Shown here: positions 21,735-32,893 of the stretch, one piece after another | How positions within the stretch are numbered: position 1 is the first letter of the stretch | How the letters are laid out: every line of letters begins with the position of its first letter | NCBI GenBank assembly: GCA_039707655.1 | Contig: CM077668.1 | Coordinates: 68,341,086-68,405,085 of the forward strand | Origin: Elymus sibiricus | Lineage: Eukaryota > Streptophyta > Magnoliopsida > Poales > Poaceae | Direction of reading: 5' to 3' | Length of the DNA: 64,000 bases | Made by a program: the position numbers and the translations under genes | Notes under the pieces: model-generated | Told to the model about the DNA's origin: nothing | The model's database searches: none | What the model saw: the letters and a program-made list of their open reading frames with translations, nothing else

Positions 21735-23319
21735 ATGAGGGAAAAAGGTATTAAAGCTGAAGATGTTAAGAATTTACCACCTATTGAAGAAATACATGGG
21801 CTCAATGCACCACCACCACAAGTGGTAGAGGTAAATTCTTTGTTAAAGTTTAATGAAAATGATGTCCCTTATGGTAAAACTCCTCATCAATGCTATTATG
21901 AGTTTGATAATTATATTGGCAAGCAAAATTATTTCAATGCTCATGTTATGAAACAGTTGGAACATAATGCCCATGCTATTGATTGTTTGAGTGATTTGTT
22001 GTTTAGAATTATTAATGATGTTAAAGGAGTTAGTAAGCATGCTTCTATGGTTCAAACTCAGTTAGAACAAGTTGCTAAATCTCAAAGTGATTCGCTTATT
22101 GACATGAATAGAAATATGCATGATCATGCTGTTAGAGTTATGACTAGGGGTGGTAGGATGACACAGGAGCCACTTTATCCTGAGGGACACCCCAAGAGAG
22201 TTGAACAAGACTGTTAGAGAGCTACTGTAGAGGCTCCTAGTTCTTCTAAAAAGAATAAGAAAAAGAAAAATGATAGGACTTTGCATGCTTCTAGTGAACC
22301 GGAGGTAGAAAAACGTCGTGATGTTAATCTTGATGTTTCTATTTCTGATGTTGAAACACAATCAGGTGATGAACATACACCTGATGTTACTAATGAGGTT
22401 CTTGCAGATGCTCAGCCAGAAAATGTTCGAGAACCAAATAATGATATTGATGTTGAACCTTCTGAGGATCTTGATAACCCACCGCCTAAAAACAAAAGGT
22501 ATGAGAAAAAAGACTTCGTTGCTAGGAAGCACGGTAAGGAAAAGCCTATGCCTTTTCCACCTAAGCCTTCCAAATGTAAGGATGAAGAGTACTTTGATCG
22601 CTTTGTTGAATTACTTAGACCTGTTGTTTTACGCACTCGCTTGATTGATATGTTGAAAATGCCTCCTTATGCTAAGTATATGAAAGATATTGTTACTAGT
22701 AAGAGAAAGATTCCTGAGGCTGAAATTTCTACTATGCTTGCTAATTATTCTTTTAAGGATGGTGTGCTTAAGAAATTGGGAGACCCAGGTATACCCACTA
22801 TACCTTGTTCCATTAAGAGAAATTATGTTAGAACTGCCTTATGTGATTTGGGAGCTGGTGTCAGTGCTATGCCTTTCTCTTTATATAAAAGACTTGATTT
22901 GAACAAACTCACTCCTATTGAGATTTCTTTCCAGATGGCTGACAAGTCAACAGCCATTCCTATCAGTATTAATTTGTGAGGATGTGCCCGTTGTGGTTGC
23001 AAATGTTACTATCTTAACGAACTTTGTTATACTTGATATGCCCGAGGACGACAACATGTCGATTATCCTTGGTAGACCCTTCTTGAATACTTCAGGGGCT
23101 GTTATTCATTGCAACAAAAGCAAAGTCACTTTTCATATTAATGGTAATGAGCATACGGTGCATTTTTCGAAGAAACAATTTCAAGTGAGTGGTATTAATG
23201 TTATTGGAAAAACTCCAACTATCACTATTGGAAGCTTTCAACTACCTATTCCTACTGTCAAAAAGAAATATGAAATGATCATGGTAGGGGACATGCCTGT
23301 CCCTATTGAGGTAACATAG
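21735..23319 (+). pseudogene. Gag C-terminus and aspartic protease (Athila-like element)
   Basis: One frame from 21735 to 22979 with a single TAG at 22215-22217, then a shift near 22975 into the frame ending 23319. It contains a Lys-rich, Asp/Glu-rich linker, FPPKPSKCKDEEYFDRFVEL, PYAKYMKDI, and the protease active site ALCDLGAGVSAMPFSLYKRL (Asp of DLGA) with the partner motif MSIILGRPFLNTSGAVIHC. Usual Athila copies have DLGAS after the Asp; Gly stands there here. After this the coding region simply stops and no polymerase domains follow. Confidence 0.8.
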
Positions 23320-23434
23320 TGTTTTCATGAAGATTCTTCGGTTTTATGTTTTTAAATCAAGCTGGTCAACTTTACAAAGAGTATGGGGAGGGGTGGGGGG
23401 GAGACCTATACAAGGGTTAAGCTCAGAAGACTAC

Positions 23435-26400
23435 CTATGTGTGAAGCAAAGTTACAGAGTCTAAAAAGTTTGAAACAAGATGTTTCTTGTGCTCAGGCAG
23501 TCTATGAGCAATGTTGGAGAAATCAGTCTTGAATCTGGACCGCCAAGCAGAGAAGGAGGGCGTCACTTGCCGAAAGTAATTATTATTCCTTTCTTTCCAG
23601 AGACTCCAAGCAGCCACAAGGAATATATCCATGATCATTTTTTGGCGATGTCTCGTCTTCAAGTGGGTTATCATGTCCAGGCGATCGCCATCCGCTGGCC
23701 AGCTAATATTGAGTTCGTGCCAACAGTGTTTACTGAATTTGCAATGGAAGAAGAGATGCTCAACCATTTCTTCAATATGGTCACCACAGAGTAGACAATC
23801 AAGATTGGTCCCTATGTTATAGTGCCTTCTCTTCAACATATTTCGCGTGTTGAGGCGATCCACCAACAGGAACCACCCAAAAACTTTAATTTTGGGGACA
23901 CTTTTGGCTTTCCATAGCCAACCGAATGCTTCATGTGCAACTACATCTCTGAAGCAGAATTTGTAATAAGCTGTGGTTTTGAAAACCTGTGTCCCCCAAG
24001 TGCAAATCCAAGCATCTTTGTTCTCAGAGAGGGTGGTGGAGCTGACATCAATCTGGAGGGCTCGAAGTTCTTCATGAGCCTGTATGGAGAGAGGCAGTTG
24101 AAAAGCTTCCCTTATGTTGGATATTGTGAGCATTGTGTTGACTGAAGCATCTTCCAAGGTGGTGTAAGAGTACGCTCTGGGGAAGGTTTCCTCTAGGATG
24201 TGGTGATTCCAGTCATCCTTCCAAAAAAGGGTTGTCTTGCCATCATTGATCAGAACTTTTGTGACACCTCGATAGATTGGCATGAGTTTCACTAGCTCGC
24301 GCCACCAGAAGGAACCACAGAGGGGCATAGCATGTGGTACCGCGTTAGAGTAGTAGGTGTCCCATATAGGTTTCACCCAGGGTATATCTAGCTGGTTATA
24401 GAATTTGTGGAGCAACTTGAGCAGCATCGCATCATTTTGAATTCTGAGATTGAGAACTCCCAGACCACCATTCTTTTTAGGGCGACAGACCCTATCCCAT
24501 GCAGCAAGAGAATTACACTTATCACCTGTTTCAGTTTTTTTCTTCCAGAGCCCATGTCTTCGAATTTTGTCAAGCTGCTCAATTATTTTGGGGGGGAGTC
24601 TCAGTACTCCCATTGGGTAAATGGCCAGCGAGGTGACTAGCGAGTTCATGAGAGCTAGTTTCCCAGCATACGACATTAGTGACATGGCAGCCGTAATCCT
24701 GCCTTCCGCTTTGCACACCCAGGGGGTCATGTCCAGCACCGTTGGTTTAGTGGTTGCAAGGGGGAGACCAAGGTACGTGAACGGCATGCAGGCCTTAACG
24801 CACCCGAAGATGGTTGCCAGATCGTTACACTTATCTTCCGGAGTATTGATAGGGATTAATGTGGATTTATGGAAGTTGATGTGAAGGCCAACTGAGTCAG
24901 CGTAGTCGGTTAGAATGTTCTTCATGATCGCCGCCTATTCCATGCAAGCAGGCATGATGATGATTGTATCATCGGCGTACTGAATCACTGGATATTTGGT
25001 CGCACCATTGGATGGAATAGGCAGATGTAGACGATTATCTTCCAAAGCCTCATTAATAGCAGTTTGTAGGAGATCGGCTGCTAAAACGAAGATCAGGGGA
25101 GAGAGAGGGTCCCCTTGGCGCACCCCGCATTTGCACCAGAACTACTTCCCAGGTACTCCGTTGAGCAAGACCGAAGATTTCCCGGATGATGATATACTTA
25201 TGAACCAGGATATCCATTTATCATTGAACCCCATGTTCTTCATTATCTGAATGATTGCATCATGTTCAACCGTATCAAATGCTTTGGCGAAGTCCAATTT
25301 GAGAAGGATTATTTCACATTTGGAAGCTTGACATTGGTGTATGTACTCAAAAGCCCATGCAAGGCAATCGTGGATGGATCTTCCCTTCAAAAACCCATAC
25401 TGATTTTTGTGCACGATGTTCAGAATCACCTTTTGGAGTCGGTTGGCCAAAATTTTGGTGATTAGCTTGAGACAGCAATTAAGCAAAGTTATCGGTCGAA
25501 AATCATTGACTGTCTCAGGGGCTCTGGTTTTAGGTATGAGCGTGATGTACCCGTAGTTGAGGCTTTCGAGGTTTAGAGTGCCATGATAGAATTCATCACA
25601 TAGGAGGTAAAAGTCTTCTTTGATGATTGGCCAGCATGCCTTTAAAAACGCACCGTTGAATCCATCCGGACCAGGAGCACGGTCAGGAGGCATTTCTTTG
25701 ATCACATTGTCGATTTCTCCACGTGTGAAGGGAGTCGTCAGGCTGTCGAAATCCACTTGCGTTCTAAGCATGCGGGCGAGGTTGAATCTCATCTGTGGCG
25801 TGCTCTTCTTGCCCATGCGATTTTTGAAGGCCTCGAATAAGAGAGATTCCTTGCTGGAATGATCATCAACTTGTGTTCCATCTTCAGTTTTCAGATTAGA
25901 GATGCAATTTTTTCTATATCTTTCAGTTGCAACTGCTTGGAAGAACTTAGAATTCTCATCACCAAACTTGATCCATCTTATGGTGCAGCGTTTTTTCCAA
26001 TACTCTTTTTGATATTGCAGAAGACGTAATAGATGTGTTTTAAGAATACGCTGGAAATTCCCCTCGGGTACAGTCAAGTCTCGATGGTCTGCAATATGGT
26101 CCAGTTCCAGAAGGGCCTTATTGGTGTTCTCAATCGCTATTTTCAGCCTCGATATGCTCTTGCTCCAGATGGTGAGAGCATGCCTGAGGTTCTTAAGTTT
26201 CTGACATAAACTGGACGCCGCATTCTTATTTTTCCCATGACGAATGGGTTTAGTCCACGCTTTGTTTACCACCTCTAGTAAGCCAGGGTGCGCAATCCAA
26301 AAGGTTTCAAATCGGAACAGTTTGCATTTAGAAATGGTGGTGTGTATGACAACATTGCATGGCGTGTGGTCAGAGATAGGTCTTCCCAGAGGATTGACAA

Positions 26401-27058
26401 TTGTGTTGGGAAAGGTAGCAGTCCAATTAAGCGTCGTAAAAAACCAGTCAAGCTGTTCCAGTAGGGGATGTTGCTGCATATTGGACCAGGTGTAGTTTCT
26501 ACCCTTGATGGGTAATTAAGTGAGACATTTCTCGCGAATGAAATCATTGAAAGTGAACATATCATTGACGTCACCACCTGGTTTATTGCGGTTTTCTGGC
26601 GATCTTATATAATTGAAATCTCCAAGGATGAGCCAATCCTCATTAGACGGAATATCTACCTCAAATAGCCAATTCGTGAAAGAAGTACGCGGATCTCCTT
26701 GACATGGGCCATATACATTCACGAGTTTCCATCGTTGGGAAGATTGCCTGGAAGAAAATGCAACCCCTAGAGCAAATTGTTCAGACAGAAACACCGTGCC
26801 GTCAAAAACATTACTACACCAAATCGTGATGATGCCACCTGAGGCCCCTACCGCTGGTATAAACGCAAAGGAATCAAAGCGTCGAGGGCATAACATTTTG
26901 AGCGTGCTAGCGTCAAAGGTCTGCATTTTAGATTCTTGAATACAAATAACCGTGCAGCCTGAAGAGTTGATCACGTTCAAAAGAGCTAAGTGTTTATCGG
27001 GCGAATTTAAACCACGGACGTTCCAACAAAGTACGTTCCAAGTATGCAAAAGAACCAT
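23435..27058 (-). pseudogene. LINE ORF2: endonuclease and reverse transcriptase
   Basis: From ATG 27058 the same frame runs 1208 codons to 23435 with only three stops (near 26517, 25140 and 24927) and no frameshift. Order: apurinic-type endonuclease ([63 protein letters not shown]), then reverse transcriptase ([78 protein letters not shown], catalytic YADDTIII), then a C-terminal Cys/His-rich region (CLLCGDHIEEMVEHLFFHC). At the 25140 stop, and probably the other two, one base change from Gln or Glu suffices. The protein would nick the target and prime reverse transcription. Confidence 0.92.
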
Positions 27059-27080
27059 GACTAGGATAGAAGATAAAAAA

Positions 27081-29000
27081 TTAAGTAGAGGCTGAAGCCG
27101 AGCCACCAGCCTTGTCGTGGAGGATCTCATCAGTGAGCTCTTCAGCAGGGATAGCGCAGAGATGTGTACCAATGTTCTGCATAGTAGCGACTAGAGTGGG
27201 AGGTGGCACAGTGGCCTCCTGTGTGATGGCATCTTGATCCTCCACTTCATTAGAGCGCGGGAACGCAGATGGTAGCACTCTGGGCTTCACTTTGGACTTG
27301 GTAGGGCGAGACTCGTTGAGCAGATTGGTGCGGAAACCATCATACTTATTGGACCTGTTGCTGCGCCTGAGTGATGTACTATCAATGGGGACCTGGCTTT
27401 TGCCTTTATGGATCTTGGAGGGCAGTGGATCGTTATTCTCAGGTTGTAACAGTGCAGTGCCCACAGTCAAACTGGGTGCAGAAACATCTTCAGCAGAGTT
27501 CTCTGAAGAAGGAGGTGGTTGTTGAAGAGTTGGGGCAGGTAGAGCTAACAGTTCAGTTTGTGGTTGTAAAACATCCAAGGTGGCTGTCGGATTGTGGACC
27601 CCAGGTGCTGCAGCAGTATAAGAATCACACCCCGTTGCAACAAAGAACTCCTGGCTAAGGATTACAGGTTGGTAAGGTACAACAGCGGAATCCTCAGTGG
27701 CAGAAGCAGATTCTGGAAGCATAGGAGGTGGCAGCTCACCAACAGACAGTTCCTGAATAAGAACAGAGGAGGCAGATGGTAAATTATTGCTCGACTGAGG
27801 TACAGAGACAAATTGGAGTCCTTCTTCCCCCACAGAAACCTGTATCTGAACACGAAAGTGGTCCTGTCTCATCCCATATCCATGGTTCCATGGTCCCATA
27901 GTGGCCAACAGGGGACGCATAGCTATAAAGATGGATGCATTTAGCTGCTGCCGGGGAATGGGATCTGCAAGCAGAAGATTCATAAGATGATTGCCTTGAG
28001 TTGACAATCCAAAGCTCATTCCCTGGCTATGAACATCCACCGTGACAGTCAGCATCTCATTGATATTAGTCTGATCAACTTGAGCAGAGGTGTGATTCTC
28101 AACAATCAGTAAAGCCATAGCAGAGTTAACAGAGCTCGTGTCATCAGAGATTGTAACATTATCATTCCAAGCATCTGCCGCATTGTCAACAATGTTGTTC
28201 TCAGGGGGGATACCAGCTTCAAAAGTGAGACCCTGTGCGGCTAACCATGCCTGAAAGTTCATAAGGTGCGGAGGCATTACCACAGGTGGAGCAGGAGGGG
28301 CAGGAGCAGCTGGCCAGACACCCCAATTTGCAACATTCTGAGCTGGGGCCGCAGGGGCGCCATTGGGAGGTGCAGCATTCTGCACTAACCAATTGTGAAC
28401 TTGCTGCTGATATAGCTGTTCGGCTGTGAGGTCTGGACCAAACTGTGGATGGGGGTTGCCGTCAGGGGGTGGTGGCTCCTCTCCAGCCGGTGGAACTTCA
28501 GGAAGCAGAGCATTCCAGTCGTTACTACGCAGAATGGTAACTTGGACAGTCCAGCAGTCCCTAGCACCTCCCAGCTGCCAAACCACAAAGCTTTTGGGCA
28601 CTAGACGGAGATGAATTACCTGAGCTTTGATCAACATGAAACGACGGTCTTGCCTTGGATTATACCAGGAGATCAGAGATCCAAAACCCCCAAGAGACTT
28701 ATTGATGTAGTAGTCGGTCTGGTAATCATACGGGAATCCAAAGTACATCAACCAAACCGCCGGACCAAAAGTGGTGGTGCGACGATTGAGGGCCTCATTA
28801 TGCGGCACAAAGGTGATGAGTAAATCCTCATCTTCAAGCTCAAGAGGTGTGGCCACAGCAGTGTCCCGCATAAAAGAATCAACAAAACCATAAATCCCAA
28901 CTCCGAACGGATGATCGCTGACCTCAGTAGTGAAGAGCTGCGCTTCCTGTAACAGACCTTGGATGGTGTGGCGGATGGCCGAGCGACGGTGTATGTTAAT
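27081..29000 (-). pseudogene. LINE ORF1, C-terminal part
   Basis: Open on minus from the truncated right edge to a stop at 27081, 22 nt before the ORF2 start. It begins within a conserved LINE ORF1 domain (TPLELEDEDLLITFVPHNEA, FGFPYDYQTDYYINKSLGGF, GARDCWTVQVTILRSNDWN). A long Pro/Ala/Gln-rich low-complexity region follows, then a basic Ser/Arg tail (SLRRSNRSNKYDGFR). It is homologous to 38351-40132 of the plus-strand LINE. The product is expected to bind LINE RNA. The N-terminal zinc-finger part is missing. Confidence 0.8.
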
Positions 29001-29012
29001 TGAAAGGGGTTA

Positions 29013-29748
29013 TTAATAAGACTTGATCAACCTTATTAATGGATTCTTTTCGAGATGCATGAGATTGATGAATTTAGAAAACACAACTTTCTGTACCCAT
29101 CTTTTATTCTTAGTTTTTATTAGTTAAATACATTAAAATGCCATGTTTTTCCTGTTTTCCGAATTTTCTGTGCAATAAAAAAGTGCCCAGAAATGAAAGT
29201 GCTCAGAATGTCCTAAAATTTTTACATGAATTTTTATATAATATATTAGAATTTTTGGCACAAAAATCACAGCAGTGTAGCACCCCAGGTGGCCACATGG
29301 CACCTGGGTGCGCCCCCCCTGGGGCGTGCCCATGTGCCATGTGCGCCACCCAGGGCCCCACTCACTTATCCCTTCCTCCCACTCCCTTCTTCTTCCTTTG
29401 AAAAAATTCCTGCTTCAGTTCATGCCCGTGTTCTTGCTCTCTTGGCTGTGATTTTTGATCTCCTTGCTCGGAACTCCGTTTCCGAAACTGTTTTGAGGAA
29501 TTGCTCCTTGGTATGTGACTCCTCCTTTGCTCCAATTAGTTTTTGTTTTAGTGGTTTATATTTTGCAAATTTAGCTACTCTTGGTGCTACAGAAAATGAG
29601 CTTGCATGTTTAATTCTTTGAGTGCTAAGTAATTTGAATGCTAGATATGGCCTCTAGACACTTGTATGAGTAGTTGCTATCAGTTTTGTGAAGTTTTGTT
29701 AACATCTTTTTGTGGACCAATTTTTTTCAGAAATTTGTTCATAGAAAG
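29013..29748 (+). repeat. Internal non-coding region with an LTR-like segment
   Basis: AT-rich DNA. The piece about 29165-29420 resembles a diverged copy of the element's own LTR promoter region (CAGAAATGAAAGTGCTCAGA, then a GC hairpin at 29284-29344, then a pyrimidine-rich stretch). It may derive from recombination with a related LTR. No protein. Confidence 0.45.
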
Positions 29749-30771
29749 ATGAACATATTCAGGAGGAGCTCCTCTAGGAAGAATGCCAAGGGAATTCACG
29801 GAGAGTCTTCTGACAATGACCTCCATGCACCCCGTGATGTGGAGGTTTGACCGTGCGAATGGCCACATGTACCTTTCATGGATGATGCCGGCTTCCACCA
29901 CGAGTTCGCACAATTCATCACCAACACCGGGCTAACCGCCTTCCTCCCAGATGAGTGTGAACAATATCACATCCTTACCAATTGTTTTGTGCAAAGTTTT
30001 CATTACTTGAGTGGGAACAATCCTCCTGAAGTGAGCTTTAATTTATATGATGAGAACCATCAGTTACCGCTTGCTCGGTTTTGTGAAATATGCCGGATCC
30101 CTACTGATGGGGATTTGAGAGAGCCTTGACCAGCGGAGTTCGAGGACTTCCTCCTCACCTTAACGGTGGGAGAAGGAAGAGGAGTGTCCGCAGCCAAGAC
30201 CACTAGTTTGCATTTCCAAGCTGTTCACTACTTTGCTTTATTCATAGGGAAATGTTTGACTACTAGAGAGTCTGCAGGTTCTCTTAGTGCACCTGACCTT
30301 GCCATTCTACGCCGTGCACTTTACACTGACAACACTTTTAGCATGGGAGCTATCCTTGCACGCCGCTTGCACACTAATAGGACTAAGGGCAAGATTCACG
30401 GTGGCATATATGCTACTCGCTTGGCGAGTCATTTTAATGTTAACATCCGTCCGCATGATCCCTGCTTGCCCAAGGTTTATTTAGATCACGCGTCCATGAA
30501 GTACCACCACTTCATAGCTGATCCGGATGACTATCACCATATCCACAATAACTTAGTTTATGATGAGATTTCTCGAGATGTTATTCCGTTGCCTGCACCT
30601 GCTTTGTTTGACTCTCATGCCAGGAATGGATATATTATTATGCCATCGGACATTGTTTCTTATCGAGAGGCGTTGGCCACGGCCGAGCACGAGGCCCAGG
30701 ACTGGGATGCTCAGATCCCGCCACCTCAGGAGTTCCATATAGGACCGGATGGATTCTTCGGATGGCAGTAG
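29749..30771 (+). pseudogene. ATHILA ORF1-type protein
   Basis: A single frame of 341 codons from ATG 29749 with two internal TGA codons (29848-29850 and 30127-30129), both consistent with CGA to TGA. Sequence such as HEFAQFITNTGLTAFLPDE, HYLSGNNPPEVSFNLYDENH, LARFCEICRIPTDGD, HYFALFIGKCLTTRESAGSL, APDLAILRRALYTDNTFSMG and GAILARRLH matches my memory of the plant ATHILA ORF-1 family found in Athila/Sabrina-type retrotransposons. Its function is unknown. It lies downstream of gag-protease where other elements carry pol or an envelope-like gene. There is no signal peptide or membrane segment, so I do not call it envelope. Confidence 0.75.
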
Positions 30772-32893
30772 ACCAAGCTAGGCCAAAAGCCTAAGCTTGG
30801 GGGAGTACGTATTTCCCACCGACATTTTATTCATGCTTACACATTTCATTCTAGGTGTCGGTGCTCATACTCTTTCATTGTATTATCCATGTTATTTTTA
30901 TTTTCTCGCTTTCTTCTTGAGTGTTTGAAAAACTTTCGGAAAATCCAAAAACATAGTTAGCTTCTTTTTGGTTTTTGCTTTCCAGTTTAATTAGTTGTAG
31001 CCTCTAAAATCAAAAACCCAAAAATATTTCCCATTTCTTCTTTTTCTTGTTGGGAGCTTTCCCCTGTAAATAGTTTTCTCATTTTTATTTTTCTTTCTTT
31101 AATTTGCCTTCTTCGAGAAAAACCAAAAACTCCAAAAATATTTCAATGTGTTTCTCTGAATTTCTTTTCTTTTCTTTTGGTTGAGTTCTTATAAGGAGAA
31201 GACCACGATGAAAATGTTGAGTGGCTCTCTTATGCATTATTGATTATCTAATAAAGAGCCCATATTACCTTGTCTTCTCCTTGAATAAAATGTTGCAGAT
31301 TCCAGCTTGGTCCATGGCACCCTTGCACTATTATTTTTTATATATCATTCGATCGTGCAAGTGAAAGGCAATAATGACGATGATTTGGTGGAGTGACCGT
31401 GGTGAAGAAAAGCGGGTATGAACTCAACTTGTTCTTGTCTTTATGAATGTGTTTAGATTGATGTCCCTGATTCAGCATATTATGATCAAACATGTTTGTG
31501 ATGACAATTAGAGATTACAGTTGTTCATGCCATGCTTAAGTAGCTAGGAGTTGATAATGATTTACCTTGGATGTCAACATGCACTTAAAATGATTGTGAT
31601 ACAGTATGATGATATGGTATCCTCCTCTGAATGTTTCAAGTGGCTTGACTTGGCACATGTTTATGCATGTAGTTGAATCAAAACCAACATAGCCTCAATG
31701 ATATTTATGTTCATGGTGTCCATATCCTACTCATGCTAGTACTCAATGTTGATTATGCATAATGTATGTTCATGACCATATTCGCTCTCTGGCTGGTCGC
31801 TTCCCAATCTTATTGCTAGCCTTCACCTGTACTAAGCGGGAATGCTGCTTGTACATCAAAACCCTTTAAACCTGAGTTGTTCCACATGAGTCCACCATAT
31901 CTACCTATATGCGGTATTACCCTGCCGTTCCAAGTAAATTTGCATGTGCCACCTCTAAATTATTCAAATGAACATATGTTTTGTGTGCCTGGACCGCTCA
32001 TGGAGTGACAGGGGGCAGTCAGTATCTTCCATGCTAAGTGGGTTATTCTCAGATGAGTGTTTATTCACTTGTCATCGCACGAGAAAAGGGCGGTAATCGG
32101 GATTCCCTGTCCCAAACCAAATTGCAAATAATAAAACAAACTCCCCCAGACTTTTGTTGGTATGGAGGGCACCCGAGGATTCGGTTAGCCATGGCTTGTG
32201 ATATGAATGGTGGAGGGGGAGTAAACTTTACTTTTATCACTTGGGAACCGCCACTAATTTGTTTAGCATGGAAGATATTGAAAAATCTCGGTCGTGACGT
32301 TGACAGGAAGGGCATGCCACCCAAAATTAAATTTTATCTCTATTTTAAAACCTTGAGTTCTGGCACCTCTGCAAATCGATGCTTCCCTCTGCGAAGGGCC
32401 TATCTATTTACTTTTATTGTTGAGTCATCACCTTCTCAAACAAGCACCAGACCAGAGAGTACTATTGTCATCCTCATGCATTGTGTGTGGTTAAGCGTTG
32501 AGTGAATCATGACTGGATCTTTGTTGCCATGAATTACAATGTTTAGTCGCTGCTTGAACTTTGGAGGTGCTCTGCATTTATGTTTTGCGGTTTCAGAAAG
32601 GGCTAGCGAGATACCATCATTGCCATATTGTATCATGATTGTTTTGACAAAGTATTAGCATTTGAGATACTTTATTATTGCTCGCTAGTTGATTATGCCA
32701 CTGATATGAATGAATATGATTTCTAAGAGTTATCATGAGTGTGGTTAGTTATAATCTTTGCTAAAAACTTGGATGTTGTTTAGGCATATTCATAAGCAAA
32801 AGAACAAAAGAGTTTGTAAAAGTTTTTCTTTACCACTGTCAGTTTGCCAACTGAATTGCTTGAGGACAAGCAATGAGTTAAGCTTGGGGGAGT
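30772..32893 (+). other. Long 3' non-coding tail of the Athila-like element
   Basis: 2.1 kb without a conserved frame. It opens with a second purine-tract copy (CTAAGCTTGGGGGAGTACG, about 30790) and closes with the working tract AGCTTGGGGGAGT at 32881-32893. In between are T-rich runs and repeated CCAAAAA(C/T)-type motifs at 30940-31145. The frame at 32038-32505 has no recognisable domain. Confidence 0.6.
32881..32893 (+). other. Polypurine tract of the Athila-like element
   Basis: AGCTTGGGGGAGT abuts the 3' LTR. The same core precedes the LTR of the minus-strand element at 61719. Confidence 0.75.

Larger units (their letters stand above)
23420..29004 (-). mobile_element. 5'-truncated LINE (minus strand) inside the Athila-like element
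   Basis: Contains the C-terminal part of ORF1 and a complete-length ORF2 on the minus strand. The 5' end is lost, with coding already open at the right boundary near 29000, as is normal for target-primed LINE insertions. Boundaries are approximate. AAGGGTTA (23412-23419) and AAGGGGTTA (29004-29012) could be a degenerate target duplication, but this is weak. No clear poly(A) tail is visible at the left end, only a G-rich run at 23386-23402. Confidence 0.88.

Noticed and set aside
23412..29012. AAGGGTTA/AAGGGGTTA as the LINE target duplication
   Set aside because: Short, imperfect and not adjacent to a poly(A) tail; mentioned only as a possibility.
29749..30771. Envelope-like gene in the Athila-like element
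   Set aside because: No signal peptide, transmembrane segment or cleavage site is visible; the sequence fits the ATHILA ORF-1 family better.
32038..32505. 155-codon frame in the Athila-like 3' tail
   Set aside because: No domain or homology to the other element; non-coding tail in this clade.
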